Positions 45,751 to 55,458 of a stretch of 64,000 nucleotides of DNA are shown one piece after another (the first letter of the stretch is position 1; every line of letters starts with the position of its first letter). Position numbers and translations under genes: made by a program. The notes under the pieces are model-generated. The model saw only the letters and a list, made by a program, of their open reading frames with translations, had not been told where the DNA came from and ran no database searches. Source of the stretch: Mucilaginibacter mallensis (lineage in GTDB: Bacteria > Bacteroidota > Bacteroidia > Sphingobacteriales > Sphingobacteriaceae); contig NZ_LT629740.1 in assembly GCF_900105165.1 (NCBI RefSeq), forward strand, positions 2,108,001-2,172,000, read 5' to 3'.

Positions 45751-46239
45751 GATGCCGGGTTGGCTCGGCCCGGCCAGTATGACAATTGAATTTTTATTGC
45801 AGTCACATTTATGGGACGGGATATTAATGCCTATATCATGGCTTTAGCCTAAATGGTTGTTTGGCTAAAGCCATGATATGTTTGCTTTAAACCCGTTGGC
45901 TAAAACCAACGGCAATGAATTCAGGAGTATATTCATCGTTTTTGTAACGCATTCAATATTCATTTGAAGAGGCTATTTTAACAGGGAAAATTCAATCTTT
46001 TCTTATTTCAGGAATTTTCAGGCAGATAAAAGAATGTGATTTTTTTAGGTTTTGTGGATAATAACACTGTTAATAAAGTTGCGCATTCATCACCATAATT
46101 AATTTAAGGTCCTAAAAATCAGCAACAAGCCAAATGTTTACAACAACCCGATAGCTGTTAATAACCTGTTAAGAAAAAATAAAAAAAATGCTTGTGAAAT
46201 AATGTGGATCTCCCGATATTGATAATATCAAGAACGACG
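45751..46239. other. AT-rich non-coding gap with palindromes
   Basis: No gene is seen. It contains a perfect 17 bp inverted repeat (45833-45849 with 45863-45879) and a 7 bp hairpin CCGTTGG/CCAACGG (45893-45899, 45906-45912), both of dispersed-repeat style. A short GATATT/AATATC dyad lies at 46215-46229. The part before the candidate RNA is T- and A-rich and could hold its promoter. Confidence 0.6.
45833..45912. repeat. Double palindrome repeat
   Basis: A 17 bp perfect stem (GGCTTTAGCC core) is followed by a 7 bp stem with loop CTAAAA. It is an extragenic palindrome in a long gap. Confidence 0.75.
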
Positions 46240-46829
46240 TACTTTGACAACCTTGGAGATAAAGAAACTGAATCGGGTGAACTTTCGGGTGAACTAAAGA
46301 TCAGGGAACGTATCTCATTGCCTACCGAAAAATAGCGAAAGCAAATTACCGGGAAAGCAATAGAAAGGTATTATAGGTGCTGCAAAACTTTACGAAGAAC
46401 GGCAGCCGAAATAATGACCTTGAAGTAATCAGCGTTAGCAAACGATGAGTCATCCATTCGCTAAGAATAAAGATGTATCAAAGCGTTGCACGAATAACGA
46501 TGGAGTTGCGTATCCGCAGGATCATAACAACCTCAGCGTTCGATGAACATACTAACTGCCATTTCACGAGAATGGTGGCAGATTGAATGTGAAAACGAAG
46601 CTGACAGCGTTCAATCCGTTGGGATAACAACAGAAACCGGTATTGAGCATCACAAATGATAGGTCAGCATTCGCAGAGAATAATGATCTTCAGCGTAGGC
46701 AAAATAACGATGAGGAGATCAGGTCGGTTAGGGATACACAAAACTTGGTGCTCCGCAGTGGCTATGGCTGCTAAGGAGTTTGGAAACGGAAGTTCAAATC
46801 GCAAGAGGAGGGCTTCCGTTTTCGTTTTT
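46240..46829 (+). ncRNA. Candidate large structured non-coding RNA
   Basis: About 590 nt with no plausible protein, ending in a strong terminator (46782-46829). It holds a tandem direct repeat TCGGGTGAACT (46273-46283, 46285-46295) inside a GAGATA/TATCTC closing pair. It also has six copies of AGCGTT or near variants (46431, 46482, 46535, 46606, 46666, 46692). Several AATAA-GATG-like segments and many local hairpins are visible (for example TTAGC 46435 with GCTAA 46460 around GATGA/TCATC). It does not match RNase P, tmRNA, SRP or 6S motifs that I know. Promoter, boundaries and function are inferred. Confidence 0.5.
46782..46829 (+). terminator. Intrinsic terminator of the candidate RNA
   Basis: GGAAACGGAAG (46782-46792) pairs with CTTCCGTTTTC (46813-46823), with one G-T pair, and is followed by GTTTTT. 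The loop is 20 nt. A second T-run of ten lies just after. Confidence 0.75.
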
Positions 46830-47054
46830 GAACCAGTTTTTTTTTGATTTTAGGGATTTACAGGATGCTTTTTGTCATCCTGAACGTAGTGAAGGATCTA
46901 TTATACGAGCGATAAGCAATTGCCACCCGAATATAACGAGACAGCCAGTTTCTTCGCTGCCACTCATAATGACAGTGTCGGGATTAAAAACTAATCACCA
47001 ATCTCCAACCACCAATCACTCTTTTTTGTTCCAAAAAAGCTAAATTAGCCATCT
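46830..47054. other. Gap with a GTCAT-type repeat before phoH
   Basis: An imperfect GTCATCC...AATGAC element spans about 46874-46973. Beyond it is AT-rich sequence with repeated ACCAATC/CCAACC words (46990-47020). No gene is seen. Confidence 0.55.
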
Positions 47055-48401
47055 ATGCAAAAGGACGGCTCGAGAAAAACTGACAAGAAGAAAATATTTG
47101 TATTAGATACTTCCGTTATCCTATACGATCATAATGCCTTTGAAAACTTCCAGGAACATGATGTGGCCATACCCATACAAGTGCTGGAAGAGCTTGACAA
47201 TATGAAAAGCGGCAATGATACCCGCAATTTTGAGGCGCGTAGTTTTATCAGGCTGATGGATGATATATCCAGCAACAACCTGGTTAACGAGTGGCAGCCG
47301 CTGAATGGCAAAAGCAAAGGCAGCTTTAAGGTAATTATCGATACTAAAAACATTGCGGCAGATGCCGCGGCTATTTTTGGTTCGGAAAAAACAGACCATC
47401 GTATATTAAATGCAGCCCTGGTATTGCAGGAGGAAAATCCGGATAAAAAAGTTGTACTGGTTTCAAAAGATATATGCCTGCGCCTGAAAGCAAAATCGCT
47501 TAATTTATATGCTGAGGATTACGAAACCGGCAAGATTAAAAACGTTGATGAGCTTTATACAGGTAAAACTACTTTAAACAAAGTAGCCGATAAGCTTATA
47601 AGCCAACTCAATAAGCATGATAGTTTACCGGTAGATATCTTTGATATTAAACACCTCAACAACCATTTTTATATTTTAAACGGGAAAAATCAATCAGTGC
47701 CGGCATTTTACAATTCGCAAACTGCGCAACTGGAAAAGGTTACCGAGCAGCCTATTTTCAATATCTCGCCTAAAAACATGGAGCAGGCTTTTGCCATTCA
47801 CGCCCTGCTACACCCTGACATAAAACTGGTTACAATACAAGGCAATGCGGGTACAGGCAAAACACTTTTGGCATTGGCAGGTGCGTTGGAACAGCGCAAG
47901 CATTTCAGGCAGATCTATGTTACCCGGCCTATCGTTCCGCTAAGTAATAAAGATATTGGCTTTTTGCCCGGTGATATAAAGTCAAAAATAGACCCTTACA
48001 TGGCGCCAATATGGGATAACCTTAAATTTATTAAGGATCAGTTTAATGACGATGAAAAGATGCAGGCTAAGATTGATGAGCTGGTTACCACTGATAAAAT
48101 ATCCATAGCGCCACTGGCCTTCATCCGTGGGCGCACTTTAAGCAAGATATTTTTTATTGTGGATGAAGCGCAGAATTTAACCCCGCACGAAATAAAAACT
48201 ATTATCAGCAGGGCAGGAGAGAACAGCAAATTTGTTTTCACGGGCGATATTTACCAGATCGATACCCCGTATCTTGATGCTGAAAGTAACGGGCTGTCGT
48301 ATTTGATTGATAAAGCAAAAGATCACCCATTATATGCCCACATCACCCTGCAAAAAGGGGAGCGGAGCGAGTTAGCTAATTTGGCGACGGAGTTGTTATA
48401 G
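47055..48401 (+). CDS. PIN-PhoH fusion protein (PhoH2/YlaK-like)
   Basis: This 448 aa protein has an N-terminal PIN RNase domain (FVLDTSVILYDHNAFENF, D18) and a C-terminal PhoH ATPase. Walker A is GNAGTGKTLLAL near residues 262-273 and Walker B FFIVDEAQNLTPHE near residues 365-378. Such proteins couple ATP hydrolysis to RNA unwinding and cleavage. The gene lies directly downstream of the large candidate non-coding RNA, in the same direction, separated by its terminator and a repeat. Confidence 0.92.
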   Translation: MQKDGSRKTDKKKIFVLDTSVILYDHNAFENFQEHDVAIPIQVLEELDNMKSGNDTRNFEARSFIRLMDDISSNNLVNEWQPLNGKSKGSFKVIIDTKNIAADAAAIFGSEKTDHRILNAALVLQEENPDKKVVLVSKDICLRLKAKSLNLYAEDYETGKIKNVDELYTGKTTLNKVADKLISQLNKHDSLPVDIFDIKHLNNHFYILNGKNQSVPAFYNSQTAQLEKVTEQPIFNISPKNMEQAFAIHALLHPDIKLVTIQGNAGTGKTLLALAGALEQRKHFRQIYVTRPIVPLSNKDIGFLPGDIKSKIDPYMAPIWDNLKFIKDQFNDDEKMQAKIDELVTTDKISIAPLAFIRGRTLSKIFFIVDEAQNLTPHEIKTIISRAGENSKFVFTGDIYQIDTPYLDAESNGLSYLIDKAKDHPLYAHITLQKGERSELANLATELL

Positions 48402-48404
48402 TCT

Positions 48405-48444
48405 GGAGTCTTTAGTCTGAAGTCGACTATTGACTAAAGACTCC
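48405..48444. repeat. 13 bp hairpin between convergent phoH and FUSC genes
   Basis: GGAGTCTTTAGTC (48405-48417) pairs perfectly with GACTAAAGACTCC (48432-48444). It has no T-run on either side, so it may be a repeat or a bidirectional stop. Confidence 0.6.
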
Positions 48445-48454
48445 GGATTCAAGA

Positions 48455-50593
48455 CTAAACTAATATATTCTCCGACACTCGCGCAATATCGGCGCTGATC
48501 TTATTGATAAATCCTAATTGTTCCTTTAAAAGGCTATCGTCAGGTACTAAAAGCTCCGGTTTATTGTCAAGGCTAACCTGAGTTGACCTTTCGGTGTTGA
48601 AATCGGCTTTTTGTCCGCCCAGTTTTGCACTGGTGTCATTAAGAACGGCCAGGCTTTTTTTAATGGATCTAATGATATCCGGCTGTGAATTGTTTAATGT
48701 TTTGCCAATAATTTCAGCTGCGACCGTAGCAATATAAGATGATAGAATATGATTGAGCACTACAAATTTGTGTATCTCTTTTATATTCTTTTGCTTGCTT
48801 TTGGGTTCAGATGTCATTCGTTCAAACGCAGCCGATAGGTTCCCTGATTTTACAAAAACATCTTTGCGGGCCAGTTTATATTCAGTTGTATCTACCGTTT
48901 TGCCCGATAAGCTTTCGGCTATTTTAACCAGGTAGTTTATATTGGCGCATATCATCTCGCGCAGGGTTAGCTGTATCTGCTCATATTCCCATGCCGGGAA
49001 AATAAGGTAACTGGCTATAAAAGCAATAACAGAACCTATCAAAGTATCGGTGATCCTTTCCTGAACGATATGATTAACCCCTAAAAAGCTGAATACAATA
49101 AGTATATAGGGGGTCATAAATAAAACGCTTAGCACGTAATTAAACCTTAAAAAGCTATAGCACCCCAGCATGAAAAATACCATGCAAAAAAACTGTACCG
49201 TTTTATCTGGCACAAAAATCAATAATGCTATACCAATAATGCCACCGAAAATGGTGCCAATGAGCCGCTGATAATTGCGTTGTTTTGATAAGCTGAAACC
49301 TGGTTTTAAAATAACAATGATGGTAAGCAATATCCAATAGCTATGATGCCCCTGCGAAATGGTTTTGGCAGTGATAAACCCGATTAAACAAACCAAAGCT
49401 ACCCTTAAAGCATGTTTAAACGCAGCTGAATCGAAGGATAGGTTATCAGTAAATATATGCGGGGCATAATCCTGGTGGGTTACAAACCTGGAGTATTCTA
49501 CTCTCCGGCGATTCTCAAACAGCAGGTTGGCCGAATCTGAATTATAATAATTATAAATGCTCGTGATCTTCTGGTTCATATCACGCAGGTTTACCAATAT
49601 TTTTTTCAGGATAATGTTGCTTGTTTCGGGCTCAGTCTGGGCCAGTATATCAATCTTTGCTTTCAGCTTTTCCAGCTCAGGAGTAAAGTCTACCGGGTTT
49701 TTATATTTGGTGTTGGATAACACAATAAATGCAGCCTTATCTACCTCATTGGCCATATGTTCAATTATCTTGGCTACATCGGCTAATATGCCAGTATGTT
49801 TAAACTTGTCGCGCAGATAGGCATAATCATAATGGGTAGCCATAATGTTTTCATACATATCAACCAGGTCAATAAACGTAAGCACCAAAATACGGCTTGC
49901 ACTGGTTGATTCGCGCACCAATAACCGACTCTTGAACAGCATTTCCCTCACCAGGTCCTGGCTTTGGCTAACCTTTATTTGCTGCGATACTAGTTTATGG
50001 TAGTTTGCATCAATATCGGTATCCGGTAAATAAAAGGCAGCTTTAATCCGTAGAAATTTAGCCACTTCATCAATACTTTCGCCAAGTGTTTGCTGCGCGG
50101 CACGATAAGGCCTGATGCCGAAAAATACAAGGCTGAAAAGCATATACCACACCCCGCCCGCTAAAATAATGGCGCTTGATGATAGCACTTCAGAAGGTGG
50201 TTCGGCTTTGTCCATCATCAGTATCATTACCAGTAAAGCACCGGTACCAATGGATGCGGCACGATTGCCGTAAATGGTGAACATGGAAAACAGGAACGAA
50301 AACAAAGTAACTTCAATCCCTAATGTGTAAATATTAAACCTTGCAAAGCCGGTAATTACCGCTACTATAAATACACATAAATTGCATATAGCCATAGCAT
50401 TGCGCTTATGCATTACTGGGCCCGGGGTGTCAACAACACTTATACATAATGCACCCAGCGACATGCTTACCCCAGCATCAAAATAATGCAGTTGTGCTAA
50501 TATTAACGACGGTATCAAAACGCCTATAGTTATGCGCAAGCCGTCGGAAAAATACTGGCTGTAAAAAAAACTTTTTATCTCCCTGAACTGCAT
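48455..50593 (-). CDS. FUSC family membrane protein
   Basis: This 712 aa protein of the YccS/FusC family has two membrane bundles (about residues 20-165 and 390-530) separated by a large cytosolic helical domain. The second bundle has the block SQGHHSYWILLTIIVILKPG, typical of FUSC proteins, and is followed by a long cytosolic tail. Members are candidate exporters of aromatic or weak acids. It is convergent with phoH and divergent from ppc. Confidence 0.88.
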   Translation of the reverse strand: MQFREIKSFFYSQYFSDGLRITIGVLIPSLILAQLHYFDAGVSMSLGALCISVVDTPGPVMHKRNAMAICNLCVFIVAVITGFARFNIYTLGIEVTLFSFLFSMFTIYGNRAASIGTGALLVMILMMDKAEPPSEVLSSSAIILAGGVWYMLFSLVFFGIRPYRAAQQTLGESIDEVAKFLRIKAAFYLPDTDIDANYHKLVSQQIKVSQSQDLVREMLFKSRLLVRESTSASRILVLTFIDLVDMYENIMATHYDYAYLRDKFKHTGILADVAKIIEHMANEVDKAAFIVLSNTKYKNPVDFTPELEKLKAKIDILAQTEPETSNIILKKILVNLRDMNQKITSIYNYYNSDSANLLFENRRRVEYSRFVTHQDYAPHIFTDNLSFDSAAFKHALRVALVCLIGFITAKTISQGHHSYWILLTIIVILKPGFSLSKQRNYQRLIGTIFGGIIGIALLIFVPDKTVQFFCMVFFMLGCYSFLRFNYVLSVLFMTPYILIVFSFLGVNHIVQERITDTLIGSVIAFIASYLIFPAWEYEQIQLTLREMICANINYLVKIAESLSGKTVDTTEYKLARKDVFVKSGNLSAAFERMTSEPKSKQKNIKEIHKFVVLNHILSSYIATVAAEIIGKTLNNSQPDIIRSIKKSLAVLNDTSAKLGGQKADFNTERSTQVSLDNKPELLVPDDSLLKEQLGFINKISADIARVSENILV

Positions 50594-50799
50594 AGCGGCT
50601 AATTGGTTGATTTAGAAATGCAAATTTCTAAAATTTAACCGGATGGCTATTTTTTAATCAATATTAACATATATAGTGACGAATTGTTAATAAATATTCA
50701 ATTTATTGCTAGTTTTCAGAATTAGATATTTAAATTCACCCCTTTAATGCGACCTCATTAAATGCACCGGAATTTTATACTCATGTTCAACCTATTTGT

Positions 50800-53388
50800 A
50801 TGTCCTCAACGTTAAAACTCAGCCAGAGAGAAACCGCTTTCAACCATGAAGTTGTTGCCCGTTTTGAGTTGTATAACAGTTTATTTCAAACGCTGCCTTT
50901 TTACCAGGTTAAAGATACCGGTATTTTGCTGCCGTTTTTTAGTTCGCATTGTGAAAAAGGTGCTATTAATGAGCAATCTCCAAAGGAGATCATCGAATCA
51001 TTCTTTAAAAAGTATGTACCGGATATCGATCACCGCGAGCAGATTAACCGTTTGTTCAGGTTCATACAGTATATTGAGCGGCAGGTAGTATTGTTTGATG
51101 CCATAGAGGATTCATCGTTTAGCAAAATTGGCCGCCCTGATGATTCAGGATCATTGCAAAGCCTGTTGCAGCAAGCAGCTACCAGCGATCAGGCCCGTAA
51201 TGCGATCAGCGAAAAATTAAAAGATTTCTCGTTACGCCTGGTACTTACCGCGCATCCTACACAGTTTTACCCGGGCACGGTTTTGGGTATCATGACTGAT
51301 ATGATAGAGGCGCTGAAGATCAATGATATAAATACTATTGATGAGCTGCTACAACAGCTAGGTAAAACGCCTTTCTTTAATAAAACATCGCCAACGCCAG
51401 TTGATGAGGCGGTTAGCTTGGTTTGGTTTCTGGAGAATATATTTTACCAGGCTATATCAGGCATACAATCAAAACTGGAAGAAGAGTTTGATATAAATCT
51501 TGCGGATAATCACCAGATTTTAGAATTAGGTTTTTGGCCGGGTGGCGACAGGGATGGTAACCCTAACGTAACTACAGATACTACCAAAGCAGTGGCTAAA
51601 TTTTTAAGGCAGATCGTATTCCGCTGTTATTACCGTGATTTCAGGGTGTTGAAACGCCGTATTACTTTCAGGGGTTTTGGTAAAACCTTGGAAACCATTG
51701 AGAAGCTTCTCTATAAAAATGCCTTTAATCCGCAGGAAAAACAGGAAGATGTACAAAAAGACCTATTGATTTTGCTGCAATCTGTTAGGCATACATTAAT
51801 AAAAGACCACGACAGCTTATTTGTAAACGTAGTTGAGGACCTGATAAGGAAAGTTAACCTGTTTGGTTGCTTTTTCGCTACGCTTGATATAAGGCAGGAT
51901 AGCCGTGTATTACGTAGTGTATACGAATACATAGAACAACAGGATGGTATTAAAGAAAGTATCTACGCTGGTTACAACGATCTTGACGAAGAAGGAAAAA
52001 TAAAACACATCACCTTTAAGGAAGCTGATTTTAAATGTCCTGATAATGTGGATAGCCTCACCATGGATACGCTTAACACTATCAGGCTGATGAAGGATAT
52101 TCAGCAGGCTAATGGAGAGAAGGCTTGTCAACGCTTTATCATCAGTAATTGTCAGCAGGCATCAGATATTTTACAGCTGATAGACCTGTTTTTATGGAGC
52201 GGCTGGAAAAAGGAAGACCTGAGCGTTGATTTTATGCCATTGTTTGAGACCATTAATGACCTTAAGCTGGCAGCAACCATAATGGAACGACTGTATACTC
52301 ATCCCTTTTATAAAGAACACTTAGCAAATAGAGGCAACCGCCAAAGCATTATGCTGGGCTTCTCAGATGGTACCAAAGATGGCGGTTACCTGATGGCCAA
52401 CTGGTCGATATACAACGCGAAAGTTGAGCTTACTGCTATGGCCAGAAAATATGGCATTGATTTGGCCTTCTTTGATGGCAGGGGAGGCCCGCCGGCTCGT
52501 GGTGGTGGTAAAACACACCGTTTTTATGCCTCAATGGGCGATGAGATAGCTAATGAGCATATACAGCTAACCATACAGGGACAAACAGTGAGTTCGCAAT
52601 ACGGATCAATTGAAACTGCCCGTTTTAACATGGAGCAGTTGATAAATGCGGGTATTGTATCGGAGCTATATCCAAATAAAAACGATCTTTTAAGTATAAA
52701 ACATAAAGCGTTAATAGCCGATATGGCCAGCGAAAGCTATAAAATGTTTATGGATTTAAAACAGGATTCTTTATTTGTGGAATACCTGGAAAAATTCAGT
52801 CCGCTAAAATTGCTTTCACGTATCAATATCAGCAGCCGCCCAACCAAGCGTAATGCCGATGCGCAATTGAAACTGGAGGACCTGCGGGCCATAAGCTTTG
52901 TAACTTCATGGAGCCAGTTGAAACAGAACATACCCGGCTTTTATGGTGTAGGCACTGCTTTAAAGAAAATGAAAAATGATGACAAATGGGAGGAAGTAAA
53001 ACAACTGTACCATACATCTGGTTTCTTTAAAACTATGCTGGATAACTGTATGATGTCTATGTCGAAATCGGATTTTCGCGTTACCGCTTATCTGCAAAAA
53101 GATAAAAAGTTTGGTGCGTTTTGGCAGATGCTGAAAGACGAGTATGACCTTACCAAAGCTATGCTGATAGAATTAACAGGTAGTAACGCGCTGATGGATG
53201 AATACCCGGTTGAAAGGCGTTCAATAGGTATACGTGAGCGTATTGTGTTGCCACTGGTAATTGTACAGCATTATGCGCTGCAATGCCTTAATAATGAGAA
53301 GAGTGATGAGGAGATGACAGAGATTTATGATAAGCTGGTTATAAGAACCGTATATGGTATTGTAAATGCAGGCAGAAATCTGGCATAA
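50800..53388 (+). CDS. ppc: Phosphoenolpyruvate carboxylase
   Basis: PEPC makes oxaloacetate from PEP and bicarbonate for TCA replenishment. The protein is 862 aa. The first catalytic block reads LVLTAHPTQ (about 148-156), where most enzymes have TAHPTE. GFWPGGDRDGNPNVT is intact. The glycine-rich block reads DGRGGPPARGGGKTHR (about 559-574), against HGRGGTVGRGGGP in standard enzymes. These changes mark a divergent PEPC subfamily that I associate with Bacteroidetes. The C-terminal NPG-like end is NAGRNLA, with Gly/Asn kept. Confidence 0.92.
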   Translation: MSSTLKLSQRETAFNHEVVARFELYNSLFQTLPFYQVKDTGILLPFFSSHCEKGAINEQSPKEIIESFFKKYVPDIDHREQINRLFRFIQYIERQVVLFDAIEDSSFSKIGRPDDSGSLQSLLQQAATSDQARNAISEKLKDFSLRLVLTAHPTQFYPGTVLGIMTDMIEALKINDINTIDELLQQLGKTPFFNKTSPTPVDEAVSLVWFLENIFYQAISGIQSKLEEEFDINLADNHQILELGFWPGGDRDGNPNVTTDTTKAVAKFLRQIVFRCYYRDFRVLKRRITFRGFGKTLETIEKLLYKNAFNPQEKQEDVQKDLLILLQSVRHTLIKDHDSLFVNVVEDLIRKVNLFGCFFATLDIRQDSRVLRSVYEYIEQQDGIKESIYAGYNDLDEEGKIKHITFKEADFKCPDNVDSLTMDTLNTIRLMKDIQQANGEKACQRFIISNCQQASDILQLIDLFLWSGWKKEDLSVDFMPLFETINDLKLAATIMERLYTHPFYKEHLANRGNRQSIMLGFSDGTKDGGYLMANWSIYNAKVELTAMARKYGIDLAFFDGRGGPPARGGGKTHRFYASMGDEIANEHIQLTIQGQTVSSQYGSIETARFNMEQLINAGIVSELYPNKNDLLSIKHKALIADMASESYKMFMDLKQDSLFVEYLEKFSPLKLLSRINISSRPTKRNADAQLKLEDLRAISFVTSWSQLKQNIPGFYGVGTALKKMKNDDKWEEVKQLYHTSGFFKTMLDNCMMSMSKSDFRVTAYLQKDKKFGAFWQMLKDEYDLTKAMLIELTGSNALMDEYPVERRSIGIRERIVLPLVIVQHYALQCLNNEKSDEEMTEIYDKLVIRTVYGIVNAGRNLA

Positions 53389-53505
53389 ACACTAAAAATA
53401 TTTGCCAAATTTTTGGCTTCTTATTAATAAATTGATTTGTTTTGCATGAAATATTAAACGGTACGGTTTAATGTTTTGTCGATAATATAACTTTAACATT
53501 TTAAA

Positions 53506-54036
53506 ATGAAAAAACTTATTTACCCGGTATTAGGATTAGCTATGGCTTTATCTCTGCAATCATGTATAGATAACTGGAAAGCAAAATACTATAACGAAAA
53601 AACATTGGTTGACGACGTAGGTGTATCGCTTATTAAAAATGGCCTTGAAGGCGGCATGACTGAAATAGAGGCATCACAATTAGCTGTAAAAAACTCAACT
53701 AATCCGCAGGTAGTAAGTTTTGCTCAGATGATAATAACCGATCATACCAAAGCTGATAGCACGCTTAAATGGATGGAATACGATAAACTAATGACTGAGA
53801 AGGATACAGTTAGCGGTGAGCACCAGGAAATGATTGACAGCCTTGCTAAAAAAACAGGTGTAGCGTTTGACAAGGCTTATCTGGAAATGATGGTTAAAGA
53901 TCATGAAGAAGCTGTTGACCTGTTTACAGAAGCAAGCGACGACAAAAATCAAACTATAAAAACTTTTGCTGCTGACAATTTGCCAATGCTTCAAATGCAT
54001 TTGGATAAGGCTAAAGAGTTAGCCGGAGCAAAATAA
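53506..54036 (+). CDS. DUF4142 lipoprotein
   Basis: This 176 aa protein has a lipoprotein signal with lipobox LSLQSC (Cys19) and a ferritin-like DUF4142 helical domain (SQLAVKNSTNPQVVSFAQMIITDH, and DKAYLEMMVKDHEEAVDLF). The conserved DH and MVKDHEEAV blocks are characteristic. Its function is unknown. It would be anchored in the envelope. A bidirectional terminator follows. Confidence 0.88.
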   Translation: MKKLIYPVLGLAMALSLQSCIDNWKAKYYNEKTLVDDVGVSLIKNGLEGGMTEIEASQLAVKNSTNPQVVSFAQMIITDHTKADSTLKWMEYDKLMTEKDTVSGEHQEMIDSLAKKTGVAFDKAYLEMMVKDHEEAVDLFTEASDDKNQTIKTFAADNLPMLQMHLDKAKELAGAK

Positions 54037-54055
54037 TAATAGAACAAAGTGAATG

Positions 54056-54147
54056 GTCATGCCGAATTTATTTCGGCATCTCATATGCAAGGTCTACTTC
54101 ATGTTGGCTACTAATCACATGAGATCCCGAAACAAGTTCGGGATGAC
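54056..54147. repeat. GTCAT-type palindromic element
   Basis: The element has outer GTCAT/GATGAC ends, ATCTCAT/ATGAGAT inner arms, and two nested hairpins (GCCGAA...TTTCGGC and ATCCCGAA...TTCGGGAT). It is related to the flanks of the 55459-55754 element. Confidence 0.7.
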
Positions 54148-54164
54148 GGATCGAATAGAATAGA

Positions 54165-54199
54165 AAATAGCGATGGGTTTTAAACCCATCGCTATTTTT
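54165..54199. terminator. Bidirectional terminator between DUF4142 and DUF763 genes
   Basis: AAATAGCGATGGG (54165-54177) pairs with CCCATCGCTATTT (54185-54197) perfectly, with A-run and T-run on the two sides. It ends 6 bp from the DUF763 stop. Confidence 0.85.
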
Positions 54200-54202
54200 G
54201 TT

Positions 54203-55405
54203 TTAGAATAGTTTTAATTGCTGTTGTACGGGTGGCTTAGCTCTACCCATTACTGTCCTACCGCCATATTTCCATGAGCTACTGCGTTCCTCTTCAATTA
54301 CTTTATCAAAGTTGGCATTGGGGGTAAAATCCTTCTCGGCGTTTTCTGCAATTTTTGAGAGTCTTTTTATAGCTTCAGCTTTTTCTGATTGGCCTAGTTT
54401 AGCTTTATAAACCGCGGTTTGCAGGGTGCTGATGGTTTCATCATAAACTTTTATGGGTACAGGAAAGGGATGCCCGTCCTTGCCACCATGTGCAAAGGAA
54501 AATCGTGCAGGGTCTTTAAACCGTGATGATGTGCCATGGATTACTTCGCTAACCAATGCCAATGATTGTAATGTTCTTGGGCCTAATCCTTGCAGTAATA
54601 GCAGGTCCTGAAAGTCGGCCGGCTGTTTTTCATGTGCCAGCCAAAGCACGGCGCCCAATCTTTTAAGATCGACATCTTTTGCCCGCACATCATGGTGCGA
54701 TGGCATTACCAGTTTACTGATCTCCTTTAGCATACGTTCCGGGTTTTCAGCAGCTATTTGCATAACTCCATTTCTTGAGCCATCAGCTTGTTTATCGGCC
54801 ATATTTAAAATGTAGCCGGTATTTTGCCCGTAGATAGATGTATGCGGATCATCCACAAAAGAGGTTAAGGATTCCGATAACCAATGATATCTGCGCGCTG
54901 TACTGCTCAAATCGCTCATGCCTTGTTGTACAACTGCCCATTTACCGGTATCGCTCAAAATAAAATTATGAGTGTAAAGTTGGAAACCATCCTGTATAGC
55001 AGTGTTATCGACTTTGGCGCTTAGTTTGCTGCATTTAACCAGGTAATCACCATCAAGGCCGGTTCTTTCGCTAATTTTAAGGAGCTCGTCAGGAGTTTGT
55101 TTAGAGTACTTACCTTTACCACCGCATATGTAAATGCCCAGTTCTTTACTATGCGGATTTACCGCCCGTTTTAAAGCACCCATAACAGATGTAGTAATAC
55201 CTGATGAATGCCAGTCCATACCCATAACTGCACCTAAACTCTGGAACCAAAATGGATCGCTGATGCGGCGAAGCAGGTCATCTTTCCCGTAATCTATCAG
55301 TATATTCTCCACTATAGCCAATCCCAGCTTTGCCATCCGCTCTGCGAGCCAGATAGGCACATAGCCATAATGCAATGGCAGGTCAGCACTTCCCGAACGC
55401 TCCAT
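54203..55405 (-). CDS. DUF763 domain protein
   Basis: This 400 aa protein matches DUF763, a family found in archaea and bacteria. It begins RSGSADLPLHYGYVPIWLAERM and includes DLLLLQGLGPRTLQSLAL (a helix-hairpin-helix-like loop near residues 268-285). HGGKDGHPFPVPIKVYDETI follows near residue 308. The HhH-like loop hints at DNA binding, but no activity is established. It is convergent with DUF4142. The non-autonomous element lies upstream of its start. Confidence 0.8.
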   Translation of the reverse strand: MERSGSADLPLHYGYVPIWLAERMAKLGLAIVENILIDYGKDDLLRRISDPFWFQSLGAVMGMDWHSSGITTSVMGALKRAVNPHSKELGIYICGGKGKYSKQTPDELLKISERTGLDGDYLVKCSKLSAKVDNTAIQDGFQLYTHNFILSDTGKWAVVQQGMSDLSSTARRYHWLSESLTSFVDDPHTSIYGQNTGYILNMADKQADGSRNGVMQIAAENPERMLKEISKLVMPSHHDVRAKDVDLKRLGAVLWLAHEKQPADFQDLLLLQGLGPRTLQSLALVSEVIHGTSSRFKDPARFSFAHGGKDGHPFPVPIKVYDETISTLQTAVYKAKLGQSEKAEAIKRLSKIAENAEKDFTPNANFDKVIEEERSSSWKYGGRTVMGRAKPPVQQQLKLF

Positions 55406-55458
55406 GCTAACAAAGTTAGCAAAATGGAAATTGTTTTTGTATAGTCACCCCGAATTTA

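Noticed and set aside
46240..46829. The candidate RNA as RNase P RNA, tmRNA, SRP RNA or 6S RNA
   Set aside because: None of the conserved core motifs, such as GAGGAAAGTCC or the GGAAGG/AGCA SRP tip, is visible.
46656..47043. Small frames inside and after the candidate RNA
   Set aside because: Short, with no start context or family, and crossing the terminator and a repeat. The non-coding explanation fits better.
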